Part shown: positions 41,553-51,356 of the stretch, piece after piece
Layout of the letters: every line of letters begins with the position of its first letter
Position numbering within the stretch: position 1 is the stretch's first letter
Source of the DNA: Desulfuromonadaceae bacterium
GTDB lineage: Bacteria; Desulfobacterota; Desulfuromonadia; Geobacterales; Pseudopelobacteraceae
Reading direction: 5' to 3'
Assembly: GCA_028687585.1 (NCBI GenBank)
Contig: JAQTZV010000001.1
Location: 186,001 to 250,000, forward strand
Length of the DNA stretch: 64,000 nt
The notes under the pieces: generated by a model
Databases searched by the model: none
Told to the model about the DNA's origin: nothing
The model's input: only the letters and a program-made list of their open reading frames with translations
Program-made: the position numbers and the translations under genes

Positions 41553-42044
41553 TTACCCGTTCCACCCTTTGGCGCCACGGCCAATGGCAACCGCACCAGT
41601 GCGAACAACCTCTTTCAGGCCGAGCGGTCGCAGCAGTTCCAGAATGCCATCAATTTTGAGCGGATTACCGGTCGCTTCAATCGTATATGATTTCGGCGTG
41701 ACATCGATAATCTTCGCTCTGAAAATATCAACGACCCGCAACACCTCGGCACGGGCATCATCTTCGGCAGCGACTTTTATCAGCGCCAGCTCTCGCTCAA
41801 TAGCGCTGCCATCGGTGAAATCAAGCACCTTGAGTATATCAATAAGCTTATTGAGCTGTTTATTTATCTGCTCAAGAACCTGATCATCGCCACGGGTAAC
41901 AATCGTCATCCGTGACAGTCCTTCTTCGTTGGTGGGAGCGACCGACAGTGAGTCGATATTGAACCCTCGGCCGGAAAAAAGTGTGGCAACGCGGGAGAGT
42001 ACTCCGAAATCATTTTCAACGATAACTGATAGTGTATGTTGCAT
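41553..42044 (-). CDS. ilvN: Acetolactate synthase regulatory subunit
   Basis: ATG at 42044 with GAGGA eight bases upstream gives 163 residues starting MQHTLSVIVENDFGVLSRVA, an ACT domain. GRGFNIDSLSVAPTNEEGLSRMTIV near 25-49 is the conserved valine-binding region. The C-terminal half (DPxS-less ALIKVAAEDDARAEVLR) is normal. It makes the enzyme sensitive to valine and increases its activity. A stop 31 bases upstream of the terminator marks the end of the ilv unit. Confidence 0.95.
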   Translation of the reverse strand: MQHTLSVIVENDFGVLSRVATLFSGRGFNIDSLSVAPTNEEGLSRMTIVTRGDDQVLEQINKQLNKLIDILKVLDFTDGSAIERELALIKVAAEDDARAEVLRVVDIFRAKIIDVTPKSYTIEATGNPLKIDGILELLRPLGLKEVVRTGAVAIGRGAKGWNG

Positions 42045-42138
42045 GGTGTATATCCTCACTTTTAATAAGCTAGAAATTGTTTTCTGCATGTATAGGCAGA
42101 AAGAAATTTCGTGAGCGCACGTATCCTGTTTATCAGGG

Positions 42139-43839
42139 TCAGGCGTTCAGTACCATTTCATTCAGCGATGCTCCGGCCGGGACCATAGGCAGCACTTTTT
42201 CCTCGCGGGCGATCATGAATTCCATTATGACCGGACCCTTCTCCTTAAGGCCCTTTTTGATGACAGACTCGACGTCACCCGGTTTTGTCGCCAGAAATCC
42301 TTTGGCGCCATAGGCGTCGGCAAGCTTGATATAGTCGATAGGCAGTTCCATGCAGGTTGATGAATAGCGTTTGTCGAAGAACAGCTCCTGCCACTGGCGC
42401 ACCATGCCAAGGAAGTTGTTGTTGAGGATGACAATTTTAACCGGAAGCCCGTTCTGTACCAGTGTTGCCATCTCCTGGATGTTCATCTGAACACCGCCGT
42501 CGCCGCAGATGGTAATGACCTGACGTTTCGGAAAAGCCGCTTGAGCTCCCATAGCTGCCGGCAGACCGTAACCCATCGTACCAAGCCCCCCGGAAGTAAG
42601 CAGCGTGCGCGGCTTGTTGAATGTAAAGAACTGAGCCGTCCACATCTGGTGCTGGCCGACATCGGTTGAGATAATGGCGTCGTCATCAGACAATTCCCGT
42701 AGTTTCTGGATGACGAATTGCGGCTTGATAATGGTGCTGCTCTGTTTGTAGCCGATCGGGTGTTTTTCTTTCCAGGCGGTAATATCAGTATGCCATGGAG
42801 CCAAAGCCGCAACTAACTCAGGTAGCTTCTCCTTGCTCTTGTCAGCCTGTTTGATCATTTTCAACAACACGTCTTTAACGTCGCCAACTATTGGCAGGTC
42901 TACGCGCACATTTTTCTTGATGGATGTCGGGTCAACATCGATATGAATTATTTTTGCGTGTGGCGCAAACGTCGTGAGCTTACCGGTAACACGGTCATCG
43001 AATCGTGCCCCGACGGCAATGATAAGATCACTGTTGCTCATAGCCATATTAGCGCAATAGGCGCCGTGCATGCCAAGCATGCCAAGTGACAGTTCATCGC
43101 TTTCCGGAAAGGATCCGAGTCCCATTAATGTCGTAGTAACCGGCAGTGACAGCTTCCGCGCCAATGCCGTCAAAGGTTCTGCTGCGTCACTCAGCACCGC
43201 GCCGCCGCCGACATACATGACCGGGCGGCGTGATTCGAGGATCATGGCGACCGCTTTTTCCACCTGACGGGGATGGCCGGAAAGATTGGGTTTGTAGGCG
43301 CGGATTTCAACTGTTTCCGGGTAATGAAATTCACCCTGGGCAATCTGAATATCCTTGGGAAAATCCACCAGAACCGGGCCCGGACGTCCACTGCGGGCGA
43401 TATAAAACGCTTTCTTCATGGTCAGTGCAATATCCTTGACATCGCGAATCAGAAAGCTGTGTTTCGTACAGGGGCGGGTGATGCCGATAATATCGACTTC
43501 CTGAAAGGCATCATTTCCGATCAGTGCTGTCGGAACCTGTCCGGTGATGATAACCATCGGAATTGAATCCATATAGGCGGTGGCTATTCCGGTGACGGTG
43601 TTGGTGGCGCCTGGGCCGGATGTCGCAATAACGACACCGACTTTTCCGGTCGCCCGGGCATATCCGTCAGCCGCATGAGTACCGGCCTGTTCGTGCCGGG
43701 GAAGTATGTGATGAATTTCTTTAAAATCGAAGAGAGCATCATACAGATTGATAACAGTACCGCCCGGATAACCGAAAACGGTATCGACACCTTCTTTTTT
43801 CAAACATTCCAACATCATTCGTGCGCCGTTCATTTTCAT
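42139..43839 (-). CDS. ilvB: Acetolactate synthase catalytic subunit
   Basis: The 566-residue thiamine-diphosphate enzyme has GYPGGTVINLYDAL near 19-32 and the catalytic Glu in HEQAGTHAADGYARATGKVG near 46-65, and the ThDP-Mg motif GDGGVQMNIQEMATLVQNGL and then NNNFLG near 425-455. It joins two pyruvates, or pyruvate and 2-ketobutyrate, for valine, leucine and isoleucine synthesis. ilvD precedes it by 69 bases and ilvN follows by 94. Confidence 0.97.
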   Translation of the reverse strand: MKMNGARMMLECLKKEGVDTVFGYPGGTVINLYDALFDFKEIHHILPRHEQAGTHAADGYARATGKVGVVIATSGPGATNTVTGIATAYMDSIPMVIITGQVPTALIGNDAFQEVDIIGITRPCTKHSFLIRDVKDIALTMKKAFYIARSGRPGPVLVDFPKDIQIAQGEFHYPETVEIRAYKPNLSGHPRQVEKAVAMILESRRPVMYVGGGAVLSDAAEPLTALARKLSLPVTTTLMGLGSFPESDELSLGMLGMHGAYCANMAMSNSDLIIAVGARFDDRVTGKLTTFAPHAKIIHIDVDPTSIKKNVRVDLPIVGDVKDVLLKMIKQADKSKEKLPELVAALAPWHTDITAWKEKHPIGYKQSSTIIKPQFVIQKLRELSDDDAIISTDVGQHQMWTAQFFTFNKPRTLLTSGGLGTMGYGLPAAMGAQAAFPKRQVITICGDGGVQMNIQEMATLVQNGLPVKIVILNNNFLGMVRQWQELFFDKRYSSTCMELPIDYIKLADAYGAKGFLATKPGDVESVIKKGLKEKGPVIMEFMIAREEKVLPMVPAGASLNEMVLNA

Positions 43840-43908
43840 ATAGTACCTCTATGTGTGCTGTGTAGTTTGTCATGCGTTTTCAGACAGGTCGGGCCGGTCT
43901 GAATTCAT

Positions 43909-45570
43909 TTAATCTGCCGTTGTAATTGCTCCGGTGTGAGCCGACGTAACAACCTTGGCGTACCGTGCGAGCCAGCCGCTTTTGATCTTCGGTTCAGGCG
44001 CCTTCCATTTTGCCCTGCGGGTAGCGAGAGTTGCCTCGTCTACCAGCAGTTCAAGACGACGGTTCGGAATATCGAGCCGAATAATGTCACCGTCGTTTAC
44101 GAGAGCTATCGGTCCACCTTCGGCTGCTTCGGGCGATATATGCCCGATGCAGGGCCCGCGAGTGCCTCCCGAGAAACGGCCATCGGTGATCAAAGCGACG
44201 CTGTCACCCAGTCCCATTCCCATAATAGCAGCGGTCGGAGCGAGCATTTCTCGCATGCCGGGGCCCCCTTTCGGCCCTTCATAGCGAATTACAACGCAGT
44301 CGCCGGATTTTATTTTCCCTTCCATGATGGCCGCCATGGCCAGCTCTTCGGCATCGAAACAGCGGGCCACACCTTCAAAGTTCATCATGGCGTCGGAAAC
44401 TCCGGACTGCTTGACGACGGCCCCTTTGGGAGCGATGTTTCCGGAGAGAATGGCGATGCCACCTTCCTTCTTTATCGGATTCCCAAGCGGGCGGATAACC
44501 TCCTCGTCCACATTCTGAATGCTATCGGCCAACTGATGTGTGGTCAGGCCGAAAAGTGTGGGCGTATCGTTAATTTTGCTGCCAAGTTGTTTCAACACTC
44601 CGGCGACGCCGCCGGCAATGTCCAGATCTTCCATAAAGTGCTCGCCAGCCGGATTCATTGAAGCAATCTGCGGCGTATCTTTTGCCAGTTCATCAAACAG
44701 TTCCAGTGGCAGCTCCACACCCGCTTCGTGGGCAATGGCCAACAGGTGCAGCACGGTGTTGGATGAACCGCCCAGCGCCAGATCGACTCGGATGGCGTTT
44801 TCAAATGCGGCGCGGGTAAGGATGTCACGCGGTTTGACGTCGTTCTGTACCAGTTCGACGATTTTTTCACCGGAGGCAAAGGCGATGCGGCGTTTCAGCG
44901 CCGAAACAGCCAGTGCGGTGCCGCAGCGCGGCAGGCTCATACCCAACGTTTCGGTGAGGATTGCCATAGTGTTGGCGGTAAAGAGCCCCTGACAGGAGCC
45001 CATGCCGGGGCAGGCGTTGTCTTCGCAGACCTGCAGTTCCTTATCGTTGATGACTCCGGCTTTATAACGTGCCATCGCCTCAAAGGTGTCAGACACAAAA
45101 GAGTACTTGCGCCCGGCAGTGCCGCGGCCGCTCATCATCGGCCCGGCGGTGACGACGATGCAGGGAATGTTCAACCGGGCTGCCGCCATCAGCATGCCGG
45201 GGGTAATTTTGTCGCAGTTGGTCAAAAGTACCAGTCCGTCCAGACGGTGTGCCTCGGCAACCGATTCAACCATATCGGCGATCAGTTCACGGGTCGGCAG
45301 GGAGTAGTGCATTCCCTTGTGCCCCATCGCCATGCCGTCGCAGACGCCGGGAATGCCGAAAAAGAATGAGTAGCCGCCGCCGGAGTGAACGCCCTTTTCA
45401 ATAAAACGCTCCAGATCGCGCATACCGACATGTCCGGGGATCAGGTCGGTAAAGCTGGTTGCTACGCCGATAAACGGCTTGTTCATCTGATTCTGCGGGA
45501 CGCCGGTCCCTTTCAGCAGGGCGCGGTGGGGTGTGCGTTCCAGCCCTTTCTTTATCATATCACTACGCAT
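43909..45570 (-). CDS. ilvD: Dihydroxy-acid dehydratase
   Basis: The 553-residue protein has the iron-sulfur cysteine motifs in [18 protein letters not shown] near 117-135 and [19 protein letters not shown] near 189-207, and [20 protein letters not shown] near 463-482, whose Ser and glycines shape the active site. It dehydrates dihydroxyisovalerate in valine, isoleucine and leucine synthesis. It is the first gene of the ilv unit, with GAGGA before the ATG and a promoter at 45643-45671. Confidence 0.97.
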   Translation of the reverse strand: MRSDMIKKGLERTPHRALLKGTGVPQNQMNKPFIGVATSFTDLIPGHVGMRDLERFIEKGVHSGGGYSFFFGIPGVCDGMAMGHKGMHYSLPTRELIADMVESVAEAHRLDGLVLLTNCDKITPGMLMAAARLNIPCIVVTAGPMMSGRGTAGRKYSFVSDTFEAMARYKAGVINDKELQVCEDNACPGMGSCQGLFTANTMAILTETLGMSLPRCGTALAVSALKRRIAFASGEKIVELVQNDVKPRDILTRAAFENAIRVDLALGGSSNTVLHLLAIAHEAGVELPLELFDELAKDTPQIASMNPAGEHFMEDLDIAGGVAGVLKQLGSKINDTPTLFGLTTHQLADSIQNVDEEVIRPLGNPIKKEGGIAILSGNIAPKGAVVKQSGVSDAMMNFEGVARCFDAEELAMAAIMEGKIKSGDCVVIRYEGPKGGPGMREMLAPTAAIMGMGLGDSVALITDGRFSGGTRGPCIGHISPEAAEGGPIALVNDGDIIRLDIPNRRLELLVDEATLATRRAKWKAPEPKIKSGWLARYAKVVTSAHTGAITTAD

Positions 45571-45642
45571 ATGTAATGTCCTCGGAGTGCAGTTGGTTTG
45601 GTGTCACTAAATCCTTGATTGATCATACTTTATGGGTTGTGA

Positions 45643-45671
45643 AGAATAATATAGATAAGCTGATGTGTCAA
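45643..45671 (-). promoter_or_regulatory. Sigma-70 promoter for ilvD-ilvB-ilvN
   Basis: On the minus strand TTGACA (45666-45671) and TATTCT (45643-45648) are 17 bases apart, 73 bases before the ilvD start. No leader peptide rich in Val, Leu or Ile was seen in the short leader. Confidence 0.7.
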
Positions 45672-45692
45672 ATAAAATGCCCTTGTTGACCA

Positions 45693-46187
45693 TTATTCTC
45701 CGGAAATATCCCCGGGGCTGACTTTTCTATGCCGAATCGTCAATCCCTGTAAAAAGTTCCGCAAGAACTGATCGCCGCACTCCTTGTAATGCTTGTGCCC
45801 TTTGTTTCTGAAGAGGGCGCTTAACTCTGACTTTGATATGTTAACGCCGGCAAGTGCCATCAAAGCAAGCATGTCATCCTCTTTCAGATCAAGAGCGATG
45901 CGCAGCTTTTTCAGGATGGCATTATTGTTGAGCGATGTATCCGGCTTCGGTGCCCCCGTTTCTGCTGAGTCCTTCCGGCCTCTTTTATGAATGATCAGAC
46001 CATCCAGAAAAAATGATAGCAGGGGATTGCTGCAGGAGATAAAATCCTCCTCCTCTTCTTTTTTCAGTAGTTTGATCAATGTCGGTTGTTCCAGCGTACA
46101 GCCTGATATTTGGAAAATCTCGATCATAACCGGGTTGCTGATGTCCAGTGCGTAGCGTAATCTGCGTAATACGTCGTTGTTATTCAT
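45693..46187 (-). CDS. DUF1456 (YehS-like) protein with two repeated domains
   Basis: ATG at 46187 with GGAGAT upstream gives 164 residues. Two internal repeats of about 70 residues are clear: NNNDVLRRLRYALDISNPVM at 2-21 and NNNAILKKLRIALDLKEDDM near 89-108, each followed by a conserved FL..GL motif (FFLDGLIIHKRGRK and FLQGLTIRHRKV). This is the DUF1456 architecture; function is unknown. An upstream in-frame ATG would translate part of a GC-rich repeat and is not credible. Confidence 0.9.
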   Translation of the reverse strand: MNNNDVLRRLRYALDISNPVMIEIFQISGCTLEQPTLIKLLKKEEEEDFISCSNPLLSFFLDGLIIHKRGRKDSAETGAPKPDTSLNNNAILKKLRIALDLKEDDMLALMALAGVNISKSELSALFRNKGHKHYKECGDQFLRNFLQGLTIRHRKVSPGDISGE

Positions 46188-46210
46188 GGGGTAAATCTCC
46201 TGTAGTTGTT

Positions 46211-46314
46211 CCCCCGCCCCTTGCGGGAGGGGGGTAGGGGGCGGGGGAGGTTGCATTGAACCGCTTCGTGGCTAATTCACCCACCCCTCAATCCCCTCCC
46301 GTCAAGGGAGGGGA
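46211..46314. repeat. GC-rich palindromic intergenic repeat (two inverted copies)
   Basis: The first half has CCCCCGCCCC (46211-46220) pairing with the GGGGGCGGGGG run near 46237-46247; the second has CCCCTCCC (46293-46300), loop GTCAA, GGGAGGGG (46306-46313). The second half, inverted, resembles the first (CCCTTG-CGGGAGGGG core), so it is a pair of copies facing each other. It fills the gap between two minus-strand genes and has no coding content. Confidence 0.75.
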
Positions 46315-46317
46315 GGC

Positions 46318-46896
46318 TTACTTGAACGCGGCGACCTGCGCCTGATACATCGTCACCGGCACAAAGCGCACGGCAAATTCTGTACTGCATCTGACACACG
46401 CGACGAAGAACGGCTTGCCGTTTTTTCCTTTTTCAAAGGGTAGATCCTGTTTGTGACTGCAGTAGGGACATGTGGCGGTAACAACCGCCTGAATGATTTT
46501 GACCGGCTTTACTTCTGCTGCACCGGTTTTTTTTACACCGGACGATACCGGCTTTGCCGCCACAGGCTGCGCTTCGGAGAACTCTGATTCAATGGTGTTT
46601 TTCTGCATAGGTTTGCGCTCCTTTTTTATCGAAGTAGTAACCGGAAGAAATTCGTCTTCTGCATGTTCAATTGCGACAACCGGAGGGGGCAGTATTCCCT
46701 TCATCGCCTTTTTCCAGAGCAGCGGCATCGAAGACTTCGAATAGTGCAGCGGCCGCACCCCTTTCATCAGTGCGGCGCCGCCGACAATGATGTAGTATTT
46801 GTCGCGGTACGACACCAGGGCCTGTCTGCCGATCTCGGCAATTTTAAAGCCGGAACATATTTTGTTGTCGAGCCAAAATGTTATCGTCTCATCCAT
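46318..46896 (-). CDS. Hypothetical protein with C-terminal zinc ribbon
   Basis: ATG at 46896 after GGAGGAGA gives 192 residues. The N-terminal part (MDETITFWLDNKICSGFKIA) is globular, the middle (about 85-140) is a low-complexity Lys, Ala, Pro linker, and the end has ATCPYCSHKQDLPFEKG and CVRCSTEF, two CxxC knuckles about 26 residues apart, i.e. a zinc ribbon. I do not recognise the family. A longer frame starting at 46953 is possible but lacks a ribosome site. Confidence 0.75.
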   Translation of the reverse strand: MDETITFWLDNKICSGFKIAEIGRQALVSYRDKYYIIVGGAALMKGVRPLHYSKSSMPLLWKKAMKGILPPPVVAIEHAEDEFLPVTTSIKKERKPMQKNTIESEFSEAQPVAAKPVSSGVKKTGAAEVKPVKIIQAVVTATCPYCSHKQDLPFEKGKNGKPFFVACVRCSTEFAVRFVPVTMYQAQVAAFK

Positions 46897-47048
46897 CGAC
46901 TCTCCTCCGTATCGTAGTGTTATGCGATAAATGACAAGTGTTACCAGAATCATGAACTCCTTACCAATAAAATTATGAATATGACGCGGTTGTTTGTGGT
47001 ATGTATCAAAAAGGAACTGCCATTTTATGACTGATTGGAAAACCGTAC

Positions 47049-49697
47049 ATGATCCAAACTACCCATCATACCGTATATCGTAAAGAATACACCGCTCCCG
47101 AATACCTTGTTGACAGCATTGATCTCCGCTTTGAACTTGGTGATGAATCAACAGTGGTTACCTCCCGGCTCGCGCTCCGTTCGCGGTGTGACGTATCATC
47201 GGGCATGATCCCGCTCGTCCTGAACGGCAAGGGTCTTCTGCTGCGGGGGCTGAAAATTGGCGGCATACCACTCCTGCAGGATCAGTACATCGTTACCGGT
47301 GAACAGTTGACTATCTCCGCTGTTCCGGCCGTCTTTACCCTGGAGGTCGTGACCGAGATTCGCCCTCAGGACAACACCTCACTCGAAGGGCTCTACCGTT
47401 CATCCGGAATGTTCTGCACCCAGTGCGAAGCGGAGGGGTTTCGTGCAATAACCTATTATCCGGATCGTCCCGACGTCCTTACGCTCTTTACCACCACCAT
47501 CATAGCCGATCGCCGACGTTATCCGATTCTGCTCTCCAACGGCAACCTTCAGGAACAGGGTGAATTGCCTGACGGCCGTCACTTTGCCACCTGGCATGAT
47601 CCGTTCAGAAAGCCAAGCTACCTGTTTGCCCTGGTGGCCGGCGATCTCGTCCGTATTGAAGACCGTTTCACCACCTGCTCCGGTCGGGAGGTGGCTCTTC
47701 AAATATATGTACACGAACAGAACCGCAGTAAATGCGACCACGCCATGTGTTCCCTTAAAAAGGCGATGCGCTGGGATGAAGAGGTCTATGGCCGGGAGTA
47801 TGATCTTGACTGTTATATGATCGTAGCGGTTGATGATTTCAATATGGGGGCTATGGAAAACAAGGGGCTCAATATTTTCAACTCCTGCTATGTGCTCGCC
47901 AGCCCTGAAAGCGCAACAGATGATGACTACCATGCCATCGAAGAGGTGATTGCCCATGAATATTTCCATAACTGGAGCGGCAACCGGGTGACCTGTCGAG
48001 ACTGGTTCCAGTTGTCACTGAAAGAGGGACTGACCGTGTTTCGTGACCAGGAATTTTCATCCGATATGCAGTCGCGCGGGGTGAAGCGGATCGAAGACGT
48101 CCGAAATTTACGCACGTCCCAGTTTGCCGAGGATAGCGGTCCGATGGCCCATCCGGTGCGCCCTGATTCGTACATCGAGATCAATAATTTTTATACGTCA
48201 ACCGTGTACAACAAAGGGGCGGAGCTCGTCCGGATGCAGCATACCATGCTCGGGCCGGAACGGTTCCGATCCGGTATGGATAGTTATTTTGCGCGCTTTG
48301 ACGGGCAGGCGGTGACGGTCGATGACTTTGTGCAGACCATGGCCGAAGCGGGTGCACTCTCTCTTGAGCAGTTTGCCCTCTGGTACAGCCAGGCCGGTAC
48401 TCCGCAGCTTCGCGGCAGTGGCGCGTATAACAGTGCCGAAAAAACCTTTACCCTGGCGTTTAGCCAGAGCTGCCCGGCGACTCCCGGTCAGCCGGACAAA
48501 AAAGCGTTGCACATCCCGTTGACCCTCGGCCTGCTTGACCGTAACGGTGAACAGTTGCCGCTGACGCTGACCGGGGAATCTGCCGGGACTGTCACCTCAC
48601 GAACCCTGCATCTCCGCGCAGATGAGGAGTCGTTCTGTTTCACCGGTGTTGACGAGGAACCAGTTCCGGCTCTGTTGCGCGGTTTTTCGGCGCCGGTCAA
48701 GCTGGAGTACCCGTATCGCCACGACCAGCTCGCCCTGCTTATGGCCCATGAACCGGACCCGTTCTGTCGCTGGGAAGCGGGGCAGCGTATGGCGGTAACG
48801 GTTGTTCTCGGACTGGCTGCCGACCTGCAGCAGGGGAGGGGGCTGACCCTTGATGCGGCCTTTGCCGGCGCCTTCCGTACGACACTGACGAGCGGGCATC
48901 CTGATCGCGCCTTTCTGGCCGAAACGCTGACATTGCCGAGCGATAAATACCTTGCCGAACTCGTTCAGGTGGTCGATCCGGCGGCTATTTACGCAGCCCG
49001 CCAGTTCGTTATCCGTACCCTGGCAGAGCTCTTCAGGGATGATTTCATTGCGGTACGGAATGCCAACCGGAGCGATCTTCCCTATGCCGCTGACGATGGC
49101 CGCTCCGGTGCGCGCCGTCTGGCAAACCTCTGTCTGGCGTACCTGATGAGTAATGGCGGCCAGAGCGACATCAAACTCTGCCTTGAACAGTACCGTCGGG
49201 CGGACAATATGACTGATGCCATCGGTGCGCTGGCGCCGCTCGCTTCATGCGACTGTCCGGAGCGAATTGAAGTGCTGGACGATTTTTACCGTCGCTGGCA
49301 GGGGGATCGGCTGGTTGTCGATAAATGGTTCGCACTGCAGGCCGCCTCCACACTTCCTGGTACTCTGGATGAGCTGTCGGAATTGTTGAACCATCCAGCC
49401 TTTGAACTAACCAACCCCAACCGCTTTCGTTCCCTGGTCGGGGTGTTCAGCCAGAGGAACCAGGTGCGTTTCCATGACCCGGGTGGAGCGGGATACCGCT
49501 TTCTGACTGATCAGTTGCTGCGGCTGATTCCGGTTAATCCGCAGGTGTCGGCCCGATTGCTGGGGCCGTTGACCGCATGGCGGCGTTTTGAGGCAGGGCG
49601 AAGCCGGTTGATGCGCGAGCAGTTGCTGCGGATTCAGGCTGTTAGTGATCTGTCGCGCGATGTCTATGAGGTGGTAAGTAAAAGTCTGGAGGAATGA
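47049..49697 (+). CDS. pepN: Aminopeptidase N (M1 family)
   Basis: The 882-residue zinc metallopeptidase has the exopeptidase motif GAMENKG near 258-264 and the zinc site HEYFHNWSGNRVTC near 294-307, with the second Glu ligand downstream in LKEGLTVFRDQEF near 313-325. The size and the C-terminal domain match the E. coli-type PepN. It removes N-terminal amino acids from peptides in the cytosol. It is followed after three bases by yjbQ. Confidence 0.96.
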   Translation: MIQTTHHTVYRKEYTAPEYLVDSIDLRFELGDESTVVTSRLALRSRCDVSSGMIPLVLNGKGLLLRGLKIGGIPLLQDQYIVTGEQLTISAVPAVFTLEVVTEIRPQDNTSLEGLYRSSGMFCTQCEAEGFRAITYYPDRPDVLTLFTTTIIADRRRYPILLSNGNLQEQGELPDGRHFATWHDPFRKPSYLFALVAGDLVRIEDRFTTCSGREVALQIYVHEQNRSKCDHAMCSLKKAMRWDEEVYGREYDLDCYMIVAVDDFNMGAMENKGLNIFNSCYVLASPESATDDDYHAIEEVIAHEYFHNWSGNRVTCRDWFQLSLKEGLTVFRDQEFSSDMQSRGVKRIEDVRNLRTSQFAEDSGPMAHPVRPDSYIEINNFYTSTVYNKGAELVRMQHTMLGPERFRSGMDSYFARFDGQAVTVDDFVQTMAEAGALSLEQFALWYSQAGTPQLRGSGAYNSAEKTFTLAFSQSCPATPGQPDKKALHIPLTLGLLDRNGEQLPLTLTGESAGTVTSRTLHLRADEESFCFTGVDEEPVPALLRGFSAPVKLEYPYRHDQLALLMAHEPDPFCRWEAGQRMAVTVVLGLAADLQQGRGLTLDAAFAGAFRTTLTSGHPDRAFLAETLTLPSDKYLAELVQVVDPAAIYAARQFVIRTLAELFRDDFIAVRNANRSDLPYAADDGRSGARRLANLCLAYLMSNGGQSDIKLCLEQYRRADNMTDAIGALAPLASCDCPERIEVLDDFYRRWQGDRLVVDKWFALQAASTLPGTLDELSELLNHPAFELTNPNRFRSLVGVFSQRNQVRFHDPGGAGYRFLTDQLLRLIPVNPQVSARLLGPLTAWRRFEAGRSRLMREQLLRIQAVSDLSRDVYEVVSKSLEE

Positions 49698-49700
49698 TTT

Positions 49701-50117
49701 ATGAAGACGTATCGCAAGGAATTATGGTTTGAGACTATCCATCGACGGGAGCTGATAAACATCACACCACAGGTCGTCGAATGCCTGAGGGAAAGCGGCA
49801 TTTCAGACGGAATATTGCTCTGCAACGCCATGCATATCACCGCCAGCGTCTTTATTAACGATGATGATTCAGGCCTGCATCAGGATTTTGAAACTTGGCT
49901 GGAAGGGCTGGCACCGGAAAAACCGTATTCCCGGTATCATCACAACGGATATGAAGATAACGCGGATGCCCATCTTAAAAGAACCATCATGGGGCGGGAA
50001 GTTGTTGTGGCGGTGACGGAAGGAAAGCTCGATCTCGGACCGTGGGAACAGATCTTTTACGGAGAATTTGACGGCAAACGTCGCAAACGGGTGTTGGTGA
50101 AGATTATCGGTGGATAG
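49701..50117 (+). CDS. yjbQ: YjbQ (UPF0047) family protein
   Basis: The 138-residue protein has the UPF0047 pattern: [20 protein letters not shown] near 16-35, [20 protein letters not shown] near 46-65, a [19 protein letters not shown] segment near 76-94 and [20 protein letters not shown] near 104-123. Some members are described as having weak thiamine-phosphate synthase activity; the true role is unclear. Ribosome site GGAGGA is in the end of pepN. Confidence 0.94.
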   Translation: MKTYRKELWFETIHRRELINITPQVVECLRESGISDGILLCNAMHITASVFINDDDSGLHQDFETWLEGLAPEKPYSRYHHNGYEDNADAHLKRTIMGREVVVAVTEGKLDLGPWEQIFYGEFDGKRRKRVLVKIIGG

Positions 50118-50176
50118 GCGGCTTCACGATTCTCTCCGACGCATCCCGTAACAGATCAAAGCTATACCAAGTCAGA

Positions 50177-50359
50177 TTAGTTATGAAATAATTCAGCCCG
50201 ATATTTGGCCAATACATGTTCAAGTGAATGAATGTGTTCTTTACACACTGTTCTATCAAGATGCCCCTGATTAGTTTCAAATAAGTCAATTACATACTCA
50301 AGATATTCGATTCGACTTAGTTTGAACTGTTTCTCCGCCTTTAGGTTTGCCGTTGCCAT
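50177..50359 (-). CDS. Small hypothetical protein (60 aa)
   Basis: An AGGAGG site lies five bases before an ATG at 50359, giving 60 residues (MATANLKAEKQFKLSRIEYL at the start), rich in Leu, Glu and Lys and probably helical. No family is recognised. The strong ribosome site is the main support. It is convergent with yjbQ, with 59 bases between stops. Confidence 0.55.
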   Translation of the reverse strand: MATANLKAEKQFKLSRIEYLEYVIDLFETNQGHLDRTVCKEHIHSLEHVLAKYRAELFHN

Positions 50360-50651
50360 GACATCCTCCTGAGATGTTTTGAAAATCTTACCATGCATTA
50401 ATCGTTTGGCAATAAGCTAACCATAAAAAGGTTTGCATTGGATGAGTAAAAGTGCATCAGCTGGATCAAAGCCGGGGTTGGAAAAGATTTCATTGATATT
50501 GTGTTCGAGGTCATCTGGATGGGGGAAGGTGAAGCCGCGCAACCTCTGTACTCTCAGCTTCTCGCTGGAGATTTTTATTCTGGCTTATTTCGCTTCGCAA
50601 GTGTATTTACTAACTTATACGCATCATAATCGCAACGACAAGGAGTAAATT

Positions 50652-50759
50652 ATGAGCAAAGGTGAAGACAGCAAGAAAACTGAAAAGAAGGCACCTGCTA
50701 AAACCCCAAAGGAAAAGAAAGCGGATAAGCAGATAAAAAAAGCGGAAAAGAAGAAATAA
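50652..50759 (+). CDS. Lysine-rich 35-residue protein
   Basis: AAGGAG lies seven bases before an ATG whose product MSKGEDSKKTEKKAPAKTP and so on to KKAEKKK is about 45 percent lysine, without hydrophobic residues. Similar very short basic proteins occur in Geobacter-type genomes as far as I recall. It may bind nucleic acid; function unknown. A terminator follows about 90 bases after its stop, which supports transcription. The 292 bases before it (50360-50651) have no recognisable gene. Confidence 0.65.
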   Translation: MSKGEDSKKTEKKAPAKTPKEKKADKQIKKAEKKK

Positions 50760-50850
50760 TTCGGGTGTGATTGCGGGGCCGATGTCGAACATTTATACGG
50801 TTCGGGCCTGATCGTGGCCTGTTTCCCCTTTTGATGCCTGAGAAGCAGAA

Positions 50851-50889
50851 CAGGGACTTAACAAAATTGGCTAAGTCCCTGTTTTTTTA
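50851..50889 (+). terminator. Rho-independent terminator
   Basis: CAGGGACTTA (50851-50860) and TAAGTCCCTG (50872-50881) form a 10-bp stem followed by TTTTTTT on the plus strand, ending the transcript of the lysine-rich ORF next to the convergent tRNA-Pro gene. Confidence 0.9.
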
Positions 50890-50966
50890 TGGTCGGTGCG
50901 ACAAGATTTGAACTTGCGACCACTAGACCCCCAGTCTAGTGCGCTACCAGGCTGCGCTACGCACCG
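50890..50966 (-). tRNA. tRNA-Pro (anticodon GGG)
   Basis: The minus strand folds into a full cloverleaf with encoded CCA: acceptor CGGTGCG with CGCACCG, anticodon stem CTAGA/TCTAG around loop CTGGGGG, anticodon GGG, and T-loop TTCAAAT. It lies nine bases after the merR-like gene on the same strand and may be read from its transcript. Confidence 0.97.
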
Positions 50967-50975
50967 AAAAACTAT

Positions 50976-51332
50976 TCATAAAGAATCTCGTAATATTTTC
51001 AGTTCACTCCGAACTGCTTTCAATACCGCGGTGTAATCAGCAGCGGGAGTCGAAAAACGTAATGGATCGTCAGACCTGCTTAGTTTTCCTTTTGCTGTAA
51101 TCCGCTTTTTAACGCCCTCAATAGTAAACTTTTCATCGTACAACAAGTTTCTGACCTGCAACACAAGATCAACTTCATCTTTTGAGTACAACCGCTGTCC
51201 GGAACTGCTTTTCACCGGTTTTAAAAATGAAAATTCCGATTCCCAAAAACGTAGTACAGACGTCCTGACTCCAGCGACTTCAGCGACTTCGCCGATCTTA
51301 TAAAAAAGTTTCTCTGGCAAAATTGAAGGCAT
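50976..51332 (-). CDS. MerR-family transcriptional regulator
   Basis: From ATG at 51332 the product is 118 residues starting [20 protein letters not shown]; a GTG at 51350 would add six. The winged-helix HTH is [20 protein letters not shown] near 12-31, followed by [20 protein letters not shown] near 43-62. The C-terminal helix is short. This MerR type follows ihfA in many proteobacteria (pheT-ihfA-merR). Target is unknown. Confidence 0.93.
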   Translation of the reverse strand: MPSILPEKLFYKIGEVAEVAGVRTSVLRFWESEFSFLKPVKSSSGQRLYSKDEVDLVLQVRNLLYDEKFTIEGVKKRITAKGKLSRSDDPLRFSTPAADYTAVLKAVRSELKILRDSL

Positions 51333-51356
51333 AGGATGGGCAGCCTGCACGAGAGC

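Noticed and set aside
50433-50648. 71-residue plus-strand frame ending at 50648, and an overlapping +1 frame (around WMGEGEAAQPLYSQLL)
   Set aside because: No ribosome site, no recognisable family and the stop is within the ribosome site of the next ORF. A degraded gene cannot be excluded but there is no positive support.
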